Virus record (IMG/VR): IMGVR_UViG_3300028840_008160
Coordinates: 265,801 to 329,800 of that record
From: a virus
DNA: 64,000 bases
Direction: 5' to 3' (one strand)
Every line of letters begins with the position of its first letter. Positions within the stretch are counted from its first letter, which is position 1. Shown piece after piece: positions 42,481-49,706 of the stretch. A program made the position numbers and the translations under genes. The notes under the pieces are model-generated. The model did no database searches. It saw only the letters and a list, made by a program, of their open reading frames with translations, and had not been told where the DNA came from.

Positions 42481-43640
42481 AGACAGCAATTTACGCTTTG
42501 TCAGCTGATCCAATTACATATGGCCATATCAATATTGTTGATCGAGCATTAGCAGTATTCGATAAAGTTGTTGTAGCTATTGGAAATAATCAGACCAAAA
42601 AGTATACGTTTACATTGGATGAGAGAGAACAACTTGCAAAAGCTGTTTTTTCTGGTAAAAAGTATGAAAATCGTATTGAGGTTGCATCATTTAGAGGCTT
42701 ATTAGTTGATTTTGCGTTTGAACAAAGCATCACGACGATCATTCGCGGTGTGCGAAATACGACTGATTTTACTTTTGAACAGGTGTTAAATGATGTTAAT
42801 CAGTCACAACGTCTTGGTGTAGACATTTATATACTTATAGCAGATCAAACATTGTCACATGTGAGTTCGAGTGCTGTTAAAGAATTACAAGCTAATTCTG
42901 GTAAGAATATTTTAGACTATGTACCTTTAGCAATCAAAGAAGCTTTAGAGATAAGAATAAGTAAACAATTTAGAATCGGGATTACTGGCTCAATTGGTGC
43001 TGGCAAATCATTTGTGTCTAAAAAATTGCGAAAGTATAATAATGATATTAAACATATCAATATCGATGATATTGGCAGATACATTGTTACTGAGTCACAA
43101 CATCCAATAGATGTTCGAACTAGAGAGCAATTAGCTAAAATGTTAAATCTTAGTTTACCGATGTCATTAGATACATTAACTAATTGCATCTTTGGCAATG
43201 CTAATGCATTGCATACATTTAATGAACTTATGCAGGAACCTATTTTATTGAAATTAAGACAACAATTATTTGGTCTTAAAGGCATTATACTTATCGAGTC
43301 TGCAATTTTCGCAGAAACTCATACATCTCATGTTGTCAACAATAATATGATATTAGTAAGCGCATCTAATGATGTTTGTTACGAACGACTTAAATCTAGA
43401 TACAAATTTTTAGCTGATATAAGTGATTCAAAAATAGATGAAGACATTGTACGCAGAATGAGTAGTCAATTTTGTACTGATGACAAACGACGTAGTTTAG
43501 AAGCTGACATCGCAAAAGCAGGACACGGAACAATTATTGATTTTTGTAATGATAAACCATATCAAAGTGATTTTGAAGATTTACTTGTGCGAGTTGAAAA
43601 ATTATCTAAATTGAAAATAACAGGTGATGTAAATGAGTAG
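42477..43640 (+). CDS. coaDE: Bifunctional CoaD-CoaE: phosphopantetheine adenylyltransferase + dephospho-CoA kinase
   Basis: 387 aa. Residues 1-~160 are CoaD: ALSADPITYGHINIVDRALA with the T-x-G-H nucleotidyltransferase motif, IIRGVRNTTDFTFE, and HVSSSAVKELQ, as in the I-S-S-S-x-V signature. Residues ~163-380 are CoaE: P-loop IGITGSIGAGKSFV, HINIDDIGRYIVTE (D-x-D-x-I-like), then IILIESAIFAE. Together they catalyse the last two steps of CoA synthesis from 4'-phosphopantetheine. The prokaryotic enzymes are usually separate; the same order as in the animal CoA synthase fusion is seen here, probably independently. Coupled to 42286 by ATGA. Confidence 0.88.
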   Translation: MKTAIYALSADPITYGHINIVDRALAVFDKVVVAIGNNQTKKYTFTLDEREQLAKAVFSGKKYENRIEVASFRGLLVDFAFEQSITTIIRGVRNTTDFTFEQVLNDVNQSQRLGVDIYILIADQTLSHVSSSAVKELQANSGKNILDYVPLAIKEALEIRISKQFRIGITGSIGAGKSFVSKKLRKYNNDIKHINIDDIGRYIVTESQHPIDVRTREQLAKMLNLSLPMSLDTLTNCIFGNANALHTFNELMQEPILLKLRQQLFGLKGIILIESAIFAETHTSHVVNNNMILVSASNDVCYERLKSRYKFLADISDSKIDEDIVRRMSSQFCTDDKRRSLEADIAKAGHGTIIDFCNDKPYQSDFEDLLVRVEKLSKLKITGDVNE

Positions 43641-43765
43641 TAATATTTTTAAATGTAAAAAAACATGGTTGGTCTTTATTTGTTCAAAAAGATAATTCGC
43701 GCCCTTGTAACATATATGCGTGTTTAGCTTGTAAAGAAGAAAAAGAAAAAAGAAAGAAGACCTTC
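43633..43765 (+). pseudogene. Zinc-ribbon stretch frameshifted at an A7 run
   Basis: ATG 43633 reads MSSNIFKCKK then stops at 43695 in frame. Skipping one A of the A7 run at ~43654 gives KKHGWSLFVQKDNSRPC, then C-L-A-C-K-E-E-K, a Cys-rich zinc-ribbon-like stretch that stays in frame with the HAD gene at 43766. So 43633-44158 may be one fused gene with an extra A, or a slippage-controlled pair. Confidence 0.5.
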
Positions 43766-44158
43766 ATGAAATACGGTCTTGATTTTCATGGTGTTATAGA
43801 CACATTTCCACAGCAGTTTTGTGATTTTAGTCATACTATGGCTAAACAAGGTCATGAAATTCATGTCATTACTGGAAGCATGTTTAACGAGAAGTTCAAA
43901 GCTAAGTTAGATAGTTTTAATATTCATTATGACAAAATCTTTTCTGTGTCTAATTATTTGATTGCAGAACACAGAAAAGTCCATTTTTCTAGCCCTGACA
44001 ATCCATGGTTTGACGAAACCGAATGGCGACAACAAAAAGGGTTATATTGTAAACGTGAAAAGATTGATATGCATTTTGATGATGGAGAAGAGTATGCTCC
44101 ATATTTTGAACCACCAACAATATTTATGTTGGTAAAACCACCGATTGTAAGATCATGA
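43766..44158 (+). CDS. HAD-superfamily phosphatase-like protein
   Basis: 130 aa. N-terminal KYGLDFHGVIDTFPQ holds the nucleophile Asp (D-x-H-G-V), followed by E-I-H-V-I-T-G-S (motif II Thr/Ser) and MHFDDGEEYAPYF (motif IV Asp pair). Small cap-less HAD proteins of this type are often nucleotidase-like in phages. The substrate is unknown; a 5'-nucleotidase role near CoA and thymidylate genes is possible. In frame with the upstream zinc-ribbon stretch if one A is skipped. Coupled to SmpB by ATGA. Confidence 0.75.
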   Translation: MKYGLDFHGVIDTFPQQFCDFSHTMAKQGHEIHVITGSMFNEKFKAKLDSFNIHYDKIFSVSNYLIAEHRKVHFSSPDNPWFDETEWRQQKGLYCKREKIDMHFDDGEEYAPYFEPPTIFMLVKPPIVRS

Positions 44159-44589
44159 AAATTGTAGTTAATAACAGAAAGGCTTTTCATGACTACAGTG
44201 TGATTGACACGATCGAAGCCGGTATTGAATTGGTTGGCACAGAAGTCAAGTCAATTCGTGTAGGTAAAATCAACTTAATGGACAGTTATGCGCAATGCTT
44301 AAATGGTGAAGCTTACATCATACATTTGCATATCAGTCCATACAAACAAGGTTATGATAATCATGACCCATATCGAAAGCGCAAATTATTATTGCGCAAA
44401 CGTGAAATATCAAAATTGAAATCTGATATAGATCAGAAAGGTCTCACTCTAATTCCACTCAAAGTGTATTTTAAAGGACAACGTGTTAAGATTGAGTTGG
44501 GATTGTGTCGAGGCAAAAAGAAATATGACAAACGAGAATCGATCAGAGCAAAAGAAACAAAACGACAACTTTCTAGGTTAGGAGTTTGA
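44155..44589 (+). CDS. smpB: SmpB, tmRNA-binding protein
   Basis: 144 aa, slightly shorter than cellular SmpB (~155-160). Near-complete family signature: NNRKAFHDYSVIDTIEAGIE, LVGTEVKSIRVGKINLMDSY, H-I-S-P-Y, YRKRKLLLRKREISKL, GLTLIPLKVYFKGQRVKIEL, L-C-R-G-K-K-K-Y-D-K-R and a basic C-terminal tail. SmpB binds tmRNA and places it in stalled ribosomes for trans-translation. No tmRNA gene was found in the window, so it should act with the host's or a distant phage tmRNA. Reading frame intact and all core residues present, so likely functional. Confidence 0.92.
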   Translation: MKIVVNNRKAFHDYSVIDTIEAGIELVGTEVKSIRVGKINLMDSYAQCLNGEAYIIHLHISPYKQGYDNHDPYRKRKLLLRKREISKLKSDIDQKGLTLIPLKVYFKGQRVKIELGLCRGKKKYDKRESIRAKETKRQLSRLGV

Positions 44590-44590
44590 T

Positions 44591-44794
44591 ATGCTTGGTA
44601 GAGTAGTTGTTTGGACAGTACTCGGTGGAAAAGGTTTCGCATTAGGGCCTATTTTGTTAGTAGGAGCTGCTGTTGGAGCATTACTTACTGGTTTTGGATA
44701 TTTAATGGGAAAAAAATCAGCAATAAATGAGTGTGAAGATGAAAACGAAGTCGAAGTTGACGATGACGACAATACACCTCACGGTATTGGTTAA
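44591..44794 (+). CDS. Small glycine-zipper membrane protein
   Basis: 67 aa with AGGAG before the ATG. One or two TM stretches rich in Gly/Ala (GPILLVGAAVGALLTGFGYL), then an acidic tail (E-V-E-V-D-D-D-D). Possibly holin or anchor. Ends 20 bases before a terminator. Confidence 0.65.
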   Translation: MLGRVVVWTVLGGKGFALGPILLVGAAVGALLTGFGYLMGKKSAINECEDENEVEVDDDDNTPHGIG

Positions 44795-44813
44795 ACGTTC
44801 GTCTCTGTATAGT

Positions 44814-44841
44814 ATGGCCGGATTTTCCGGCCATTTTTTTT
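44814..44841 (+). terminator. Intrinsic terminator
   Basis: Perfect 8-bp stem ATGGCCGG/CCGGCCAT, ATTTT loop, T7 tail. Ends the CoA/SmpB operon. Confidence 0.92.
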
Positions 44842-44874
44842 GATAACTACGACAATTAGATTGATTACTCTTCT

Positions 44875-45066
44875 ATGACATCAAAAGATGAATATGTAAA
44901 AGCAGCTGAAACTCGAATTGTCCAAACTGCAAAGCAAATTGGCGCAGAAATTCCTGCGTTTGTAAGAACTGCAATTTTGGTCGAGCTTAAAACTTTATAT
45001 GACATTGGACAAAGATCTGTTTCTGAAAGGAACGATTCAGATGCTACAACCTCTTCGATTGAATGA
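44875..45066 (+). CDS. Small helical protein (63 aa)
   Basis: ATG lies 3 bases after TTACTCT in a weak version of the promoter motif; no Shine-Dalgarno. Helical (FVRTAILVELKTLYDIGQ). Overlaps the next gene by 26 bases. Unknown. Confidence 0.45.
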   Translation: MTSKDEYVKAAETRIVQTAKQIGAEIPAFVRTAILVELKTLYDIGQRSVSERNDSDATTSSIE

Positions 45067-45295
45067 TCGCGCACTCAAGAATCTTGGGTTTGCAGATGAC
45101 GATATTCGAAATTTCTCTGAAATTGCTCGATGGGTTGATTTTGTCGAGACGATTGGCACTGGCACGAGTTTATCGAATGCTTTTAGAATTGTAGCTAAAG
45201 GTCGAGAAATGGCCGACAGAATTAGATCATTAAATTCATTATTAGAAAGACTTGGGATACCGAAAGTAGATGAAGCGTCAACGAGCGAACAATGA
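45041..45295 (+). CDS. Unknown helical protein (84 aa)
   Basis: Start at the ATG after AAAGGA. Acidic and helical (GFADDDIRNFSEIARWVDF). Unknown. Confidence 0.5.
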   Translation: MLQPLRLNDRALKNLGFADDDIRNFSEIARWVDFVETIGTGTSLSNAFRIVAKGREMADRIRSLNSLLERLGIPKVDEASTSEQ

Positions 45296-45410
45296 GTGTT
45301 TATGTTAAATCCAGATATCAATATTGATAGTAACTCTACACGAAGAAACTGCTGAATAGATCAAATTTTGATAATATAACTATTTCTTTACGATTGAAGG
45401 TTAATGTTAA

Positions 45411-45686
45411 ATGAATGTGCCTCGCAAATGTAGTCTTTCAACAAATCACAGTCCAAAAGGTCGTAAAGCTCCTCACAAAGGTCATCCGAAAGGTCCGTGG
45501 CGATTTGAGAATGGGATGTCATTAAGTCAACGAATTACACAGATGAAAATTGATGAAGTTCTTAAAATACGTGCTTATGGATATAAATATAGAACTGTAT
45601 TCAAAATTGCTAAAGATCACGATTTTAAAATTGCTACTAGACTTGTTGGCGATGGTAAATATGTTAACATTTACAGACTTACTTGA
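45411..45686 (+). CDS. Small basic protein (91 aa)
   Basis: N-terminus rich in Pro, Lys, Gly and His (KGRKAPHKGHPKGPW), then an RITQMKIDEVLKIRAYGYK helix and a beta end. Nucleic-acid binding is plausible; not recognised. Confidence 0.55.
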   Translation: MNVPRKCSLSTNHSPKGRKAPHKGHPKGPWRFENGMSLSQRITQMKIDEVLKIRAYGYKYRTVFKIAKDHDFKIATRLVGDGKYVNIYRLT

Positions 45687-45696
45687 AAACAAAAAT

Positions 45697-45792
45697 ATGA
45701 GTAAATATTCTTTGATACACGTGATTAACGACGACAAAGAATTTACAAAGTATTTTAACTGGCTATTTACACATGCAGAAAACGCATTTTGA
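45697..45792 (+). CDS. Micro-protein (31 aa)
   Basis: ATG frame MSKYSLIHVINDDKEF overlapping the next gene start by 20 bases. Low support. Confidence 0.3.
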   Translation: MSKYSLIHVINDDKEFTKYFNWLFTHAENAF

Positions 45793-46783
45793 ACGATTTA
45801 AATCGTCACCATTTTGGTATTTGTTTGAAGATCAATTCAAACAATGCGAAATGTTTGACACTAATAAATATCCAATTTCTGAAGTTGCACTTTACAAAGT
45901 GTTTGCTCAAAATAGCACTAATTCATCACTTGATCTCTCATTAGCGATGCATTTATATCATGCATGGAAAGATGGTAATTTTTATGAGCTTACACCTGCT
46001 TTATGCGATGTTTTAACAAAAACTGAATATAGAGATGTTGACACACGATTTATTAGAGTGCCAGAAAGGTCAATGTATTTATCATTACCGAAAGGCAATG
46101 GTCTTGTTGTTCCTTGTAATCAAACAGGGCGATTACACAATGCTGAAGGTATTTATCTAACTTTTCTTGAATTTGAACAGCCATCAACAATTCTTCTAGG
46201 TAAACAACATCGCGAGATAAAAGATGTTATTAAACATATCTCAGTTATGGTTGTTGGTGAAGAAATTGGTTTGCATAATGATGCATTAATCTATTTTAAT
46301 TTATGTTTTTGGCAAGGCAAAGTTAGTGATTCGATTGAAAAGAATATCGAAATGACCATAGGTTTCAATAATGATATTTTAGTATACATACGACAAGCAT
46401 TTAATTTGATTGCTAAAGTTTTACTTTACATTGAATGTTCAAACACTGTGTTAAAGCAGATTGCTGGTGTTGATATAAATTCAATATTGGCGAAGAAAAA
46501 GAATAAATCAAAAATCAGGAAACAATTCAAAAAACTGGATAGACTATCTGTACTATTACACAAACAAATTGATGTAACAACAATAAATAAACATTCTTCT
46601 AGCTCGTCATCTGGGGTTGAGACTGGTAGAAAAGTATTATTAGAATCTGTAGCTCCGCATTTTAAAATGCAACATTTTGGTCCACAAAACACTTTAGTAA
46701 AAATTATTCATGTAGATGGTTATGAACGAGGTGAACTTGCAGGACAAATCAAATCAACAAAGAAAAAACATCTTATCAAATAA
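45773..46783 (+). CDS. Unknown protein with weak resemblance to AcrVA2-like proteins
   Basis: 336 aa. Marks that recall the AcrVA2-like family as I remember it: helical start with L-Y-H-A-W-K-D-G, then P-E-R-S-M-Y-L-S-L, EGIYLTFLEF, and a C-terminal block with ESVAPHFKMQHFGPQNTLVK and I-H-V-D-G-Y-E-R-G, similar to the R-P-H-x-x-x-x-x-x-G end of that family. A basic Ser-rich linker comes before the end. AcrVA2 blocks Cas12a expression in Moraxella. The link rests on short patterns, so treat function as open. Monocistronic, followed by the structured leader of the next gene. Confidence 0.45.
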   Translation: MQKTHFERFKSSPFWYLFEDQFKQCEMFDTNKYPISEVALYKVFAQNSTNSSLDLSLAMHLYHAWKDGNFYELTPALCDVLTKTEYRDVDTRFIRVPERSMYLSLPKGNGLVVPCNQTGRLHNAEGIYLTFLEFEQPSTILLGKQHREIKDVIKHISVMVVGEEIGLHNDALIYFNLCFWQGKVSDSIEKNIEMTIGFNNDILVYIRQAFNLIAKVLLYIECSNTVLKQIAGVDINSILAKKKNKSKIRKQFKKLDRLSVLLHKQIDVTTINKHSSSSSSGVETGRKVLLESVAPHFKMQHFGPQNTLVKIIHVDGYERGELAGQIKSTKKKHLIK

Positions 46784-46800
46784 TCTATGTAAATTCATTT

Positions 46801-46967
46801 GATTACTTTATCAGGTTGCTAAACTCGGACAGTATTGCTGTCCTCTTACATAGTAACCTTACACTTATCAACAGCTTTTGAACTTAAGCTGGTAAGCTGT
46901 GAGGAAAATTATGCAAGAGGGCAGCATTTCTTTTGCCCTCATTCAATTCATTTAAGAGGAGGGCATT
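46801..46967 (+). promoter_or_regulatory. Structured 5' leader with competing hairpins
   Basis: Stem 1: AGGTTGCTA 46813-46821 with TAGTAACCT 46851-46859, enclosing GGACAG/CTGTCC. Stem 2: ACAGCTT 46871-46877 with AAGCTGT 46894-46900. Stem 3: GAGGGCA 46917-46923 with TGCCCTC 46934-46940. The same TGCCCTC can instead pair with GAGGGCA at 46959-46965, which covers the AGGAGG site of the next gene. Looks like a translation on/off switch. No known riboswitch class recognised. Confidence 0.65.
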
Positions 46968-47294
46968 ATGTGTTCTGTCGTTGATCGTCCGCTTCATTCA
47001 CTCACGCTCAGAGATGTTGCTCTTGTTTTAGCTTGGGCAATTGATGAAATTCAAAGACCTCTAAAGTATAAGAATATATCAAAAAGGATAAAAAGAATTA
47101 GAAAAGGTACTTTGCGCTATAAAATCTATTATATTCTTAAAGCACATGGGCCTCTTAAACTTCAACAAATTTACAAATTTCTTGCTGCTAATACGCCAAA
47201 CAAGCAAGCTGCTATTAGATGCGAGCTTAATAAAGCAGAAAATAGAAAAGGTAGTACAAAAAGAATTGCTAGGGCAACATATAGTATAAGATGA
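46968..47294 (+). CDS. Basic winged-helix-like protein (108 aa)
   Basis: Downstream of the structured leader, AGGAGG 5 bases before ATG. Very basic. RYKIYYILKAHGPLKLQQIY and a later helix have the spacing of a winged helix-turn-helix. Possible RNA- or DNA-binding regulator, perhaps autoregulating through its leader (inference). ATGA overlap with the next gene. Confidence 0.6.
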   Translation: MCSVVDRPLHSLTLRDVALVLAWAIDEIQRPLKYKNISKRIKRIRKGTLRYKIYYILKAHGPLKLQQIYKFLAANTPNKQAAIRCELNKAENRKGSTKRIARATYSIR

Positions 47295-47836
47295 TTTGTC
47301 GACGTTGTAAAAAAAGAAAACGACTATCTAGTTTTAATGAGTCAGTCATTAAAAATAGAAAGTTTATTTGTAAAGATTGTCTTAAATTAGCGAGATATAA
47401 TTATAAGAAAAATGTGAATTATGTTATTATTGGCATATATAACCATCAACAACATTCTGGTATAAAAGTTTGTTATTCGTTGGAAGAACTAGGTGTTTGG
47501 CTAACACACAATCAAAAGTTTTTAGATTTATATTCTAAGTGGATTGCTTTTGATTGTACTAGGTCATTAAAACCAATTGTCGCCAGAATTGATACTAGCA
47601 AACCGTTTGCAATAAATAATTTGTATGTAACAACATTGAAAAATCATAAGTTAGAAATAAGTAAACAGCGTTCAAGACCAGTTGCGCAAATTGATAATCG
47701 TGGTCATATAGTTGCTAAATTTACAAATGCTAGAGTTGCTGCTAGAATGCTTGGTTCTAAATTTTATGCTAATATTCATGATTGTTGTAGAAAACGTAGA
47801 GCAAAAGCTTTGGGTTATCGTTGGCAATATATCTAA
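47291..47836 (+). CDS. Homing-endonuclease-like protein (zinc finger + NUMOD-like end)
   Basis: 181 aa. N-terminal ribbon C-R-R-C-K-K ... FICKDCLKLARYN, a middle domain with Y-S-K-W-I-A-F-D and PIVARIDTSKPFAINNLYVT similar to HNH/AP2-type phage endonucleases, and a C-terminal NUMOD1-like repeat: R-P-V-A-Q-I-D, VAKFTNARVAARMLGS, C-C-R-K-R-R-A-K-A-L-G-Y-R-W. Such proteins are often free-standing phage homing endonucleases. The classic HNH pair is not clear, so activity is uncertain. Lies just upstream of thyX, a frequent site for such elements. Confidence 0.6.
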   Translation: MICRRCKKRKRLSSFNESVIKNRKFICKDCLKLARYNYKKNVNYVIIGIYNHQQHSGIKVCYSLEELGVWLTHNQKFLDLYSKWIAFDCTRSLKPIVARIDTSKPFAINNLYVTTLKNHKLEISKQRSRPVAQIDNRGHIVAKFTNARVAARMLGSKFYANIHDCCRKRRAKALGYRWQYI

Positions 47837-47847
47837 GGAGGATAAAT

Positions 47848-48633
47848 TTGAAAACAACAAAAATTGGTACATTTAAAATATTGTCAAAAACAGATAATAT
47901 TATTGATAATATAGCAACAGCTGCAAGAGTATGTACACAAAAGCAGGACAAGGCATCGCCAGAAACAAATTACAAGTTAGTTAAAAATTTATTGGCTCGA
48001 GGTCATTACGCTATGATTGAATTTGCTGATATGACAGTCGAGTTTTCAAACGTAAGTCGAGGGTTTACTCATGAAATGGTTCGTCATAGGTTATGTTCAT
48101 TTGGTCAACAATCTACAAGATACGTGGATGAGAGTGATCTCCATGTAGTTTTGCCACCGCATAAGGATGAGCACCAACGGACCAAGAGAAGTTCAAAACC
48201 TATTGAGTATTTCCAACTCATAGAAGAGATGTATAAGTCGTTGAGAGAGTCAGGGTATAAGCTTGAAGATGCTCGGCAAGTATTGCCAATTGCTACACAA
48301 TCACAGATTGTGGTCAAGGCCAACCTGAGAGAATGGCGTCACATCTTTGAGATGCGATGTGATTTTTACGCTCACTGGGAAATTAGAAGTGTAATGTTAA
48401 GATTATTAAAATGGGCTAAGCAAGACATACCTCTTATTTTTGATGACTTCTCGTTTTTCCAATCAACAAAAACAAATCAAATATATGCAAAAAAAATTAT
48501 GTCGAAATCACAAATAGAAGATGCATTATCACATTATTTGAAATGTAATCCCGATGTTGATCTCAATCTTCTTTTGGTATCTTCTAAATCTAAACCAGTT
48601 AAAATAGAAATAGAGTCGCGATTGCTCCCGTGA
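47848..48633 (+). CDS. thyX: Flavin-dependent thymidylate synthase ThyX
   Basis: 261 aa from TTG 6 bases after AGGAGG. The ThyX signature RHRxxSxxxxSxR is exact: VRHRLCSFGQQSTRY. Also LLARGHYAMIEFADMTVEFS, E-D-A-R-Q-V-L-P and LREWRHIFEMRCD (substrate-binding Arg region). Converts dUMP to dTMP using FADH2 and methylene-THF. Usual length ~220-250, here slightly long at the C-terminus. Confidence 0.93.
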   Translation: MKTTKIGTFKILSKTDNIIDNIATAARVCTQKQDKASPETNYKLVKNLLARGHYAMIEFADMTVEFSNVSRGFTHEMVRHRLCSFGQQSTRYVDESDLHVVLPPHKDEHQRTKRSSKPIEYFQLIEEMYKSLRESGYKLEDARQVLPIATQSQIVVKANLREWRHIFEMRCDFYAHWEIRSVMLRLLKWAKQDIPLIFDDFSFFQSTKTNQIYAKKIMSKSQIEDALSHYLKCNPDVDLNLLLVSSKSKPVKIEIESRLLP

Positions 48634-48745
48634 CTAAAGTCGTGAGCTTTCTTGAGTCATTCTTTGCTTTCATTCAACGACTAAAGCTGTTGGTTTTCAC
48701 GCTCACTAAAAAGGCCGCAAAAGCGGCCTTGAATGAAAGCTTTGA
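48611..48745. other. Structured region after thyX, repeated hairpins
   Basis: Hairpin CGTGAC-TAAA-GTCGTG and then CAACGAC-TAAA-GCTGTTG share the same loop. An outer 12-bp stem GCTTTCATTCAA (48669-48680) / TTGAATGAAAGC (48729-48740) encloses the second hairpin and the AAGGCCGC/GCGGCCTT stem. The GACTAAAG hairpins recall ends of IS200/IS605-type elements. No transposase is present. Confidence 0.5.
48706..48730 (-). terminator. Intrinsic terminator of the acidic minus-strand gene
   Basis: Perfect 8-bp stem AAGGCCGC/GCGGCCTT with a TTTT loop read on the minus strand and then TTTTT. The inverted gene at 48769-48876 ends just before it. Confidence 0.75.
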
Positions 48746-48768
48746 CAGATACAGCATTTTTTTAACAT

Positions 48769-48876
48769 TTATTCATCGTCTTCATCATCTTCATCGTCGA
48801 ATTCTTCTTCGTCATCAGTTTCTTCAAATTCTTCTCCTTCAAGCTCATCGACAACATCTTCATCGTCATCTGTCAT
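48769..48876 (-). CDS. Highly acidic micro-protein (35 aa)
   Basis: On the minus strand, GGAG 7 bases before ATG. Nearly all residues after the first are Asp or Glu (about 26 of 35), beginning MTDDDEDVVDELEGEEFEE. Own ribosome site and own terminator support expression. DNA mimicry is a known use of such proteins (for example Ocr, Gam, some Acrs), but this one may be too short to fold. Confidence 0.55.
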   Translation of the reverse strand: MTDDDEDVVDELEGEEFEETDDEEEFDDEDDEDDE

Positions 48877-48956
48877 AAGACACTCCTTAGTTAAGGTTTA
48901 GTGAGAGATTTGTTGTTTGAAAAAATCACACAATTTACATGAATAGTAATATTATC

Positions 48957-48980
48957 AACAGCACTATCAAAGCTGTTTTT
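48957..48980 (+). terminator. Possible weak terminator
   Basis: 6-bp stem AACAGC/GCTGTT with a 9-base loop and TTTTT overlap. Lies in the 209-base gap before 49086, where a start region is also expected. Confidence 0.4.
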
Positions 48981-49085
48981 AAAATATTGTATAATAATGT
49001 TTTCTTAAGTAATATAAAAATATCTCAATATTTGATAACTCATCTATTTTAACTAATCATCTTAATAATTACAAAGGAATCGTAA

Positions 49086-49703
49086 ATGAATCATCTCGGC
49101 CAAATTCAAAAAGAGTTTGTGAAGGCTGCGTCAGATTGGAACGATTTATCATTTGAAGCTCAACGAGAATATCTTAAGCAGCATCCTGGGTCAAGGAAAA
49201 GATTGACTGCTCAGCCATTATCACCTAGTTCATTTTCGGCAGGTGACGTTGCGTTTGCTGTCGGCGAACTCAAATCAATGACGTCAGAAAAGTTAGAAAA
49301 GATTTTTGCTGAATCTGGTCTTCTTGATATGAGTATGCAAGAAGTCACACTTAAAGATATCAAATTCGGCAAAAATAAAATTACTGCATCATATGATGTT
49401 ATTTGGTATAATGAAAATGAAAATCGTGATGAACGGACTACAAATTTTGTGTCTTGGGATGGTAAGAAATTTATAGCTGATGTATCTGGAGTATCTGAGC
49501 CGCTAGAAGATGAAGATGAAGATGGCGGTTATGTTGAAAACATTACTGCTCATCCAAGATGGTCATTTGATGCTGACAATATGAGAGCAGTTTGGGAATT
49601 ATGGAAAGTAGCACCTGAAACTAAAGCAACAGATGTTCCTACAGCTGAAAAAGAATTGAAAGAATACTTGCACAGACAGATTGATTCAATTTTTAAAGGG
49701 TAG
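49086..49703 (+). CDS. Module protein 9 (205 aa)
   Basis: AAAGGAA before the ATG. Module residues 1-44: MNHLGQIQKEFVKAA, W-N-D-L-S-F-E-A-Q-R-E-Y-L, QHPGSRKRLTAQ. Acidic alpha/beta remainder with I-T-A-S-Y-D-V-I-W-Y and D-E-D-E-D near the middle. Starts the second module cluster. Confidence 0.8.
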   Translation: MNHLGQIQKEFVKAASDWNDLSFEAQREYLKQHPGSRKRLTAQPLSPSSFSAGDVAFAVGELKSMTSEKLEKIFAESGLLDMSMQEVTLKDIKFGKNKITASYDVIWYNENENRDERTTNFVSWDGKKFIADVSGVSEPLEDEDEDGGYVENITAHPRWSFDADNMRAVWELWKVAPETKATDVPTAEKELKEYLHRQIDSIFKG

Positions 49704-49706
49704 GCA

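Noticed and set aside
48630-48878. Plus-strand 82-aa gene after thyX
   Set aside because: Its sequence is the complement of the acidic minus-strand gene plus the terminator hairpin; composition (His/Leu/Arg-rich) and lack of a ribosome site mark it as a shadow.
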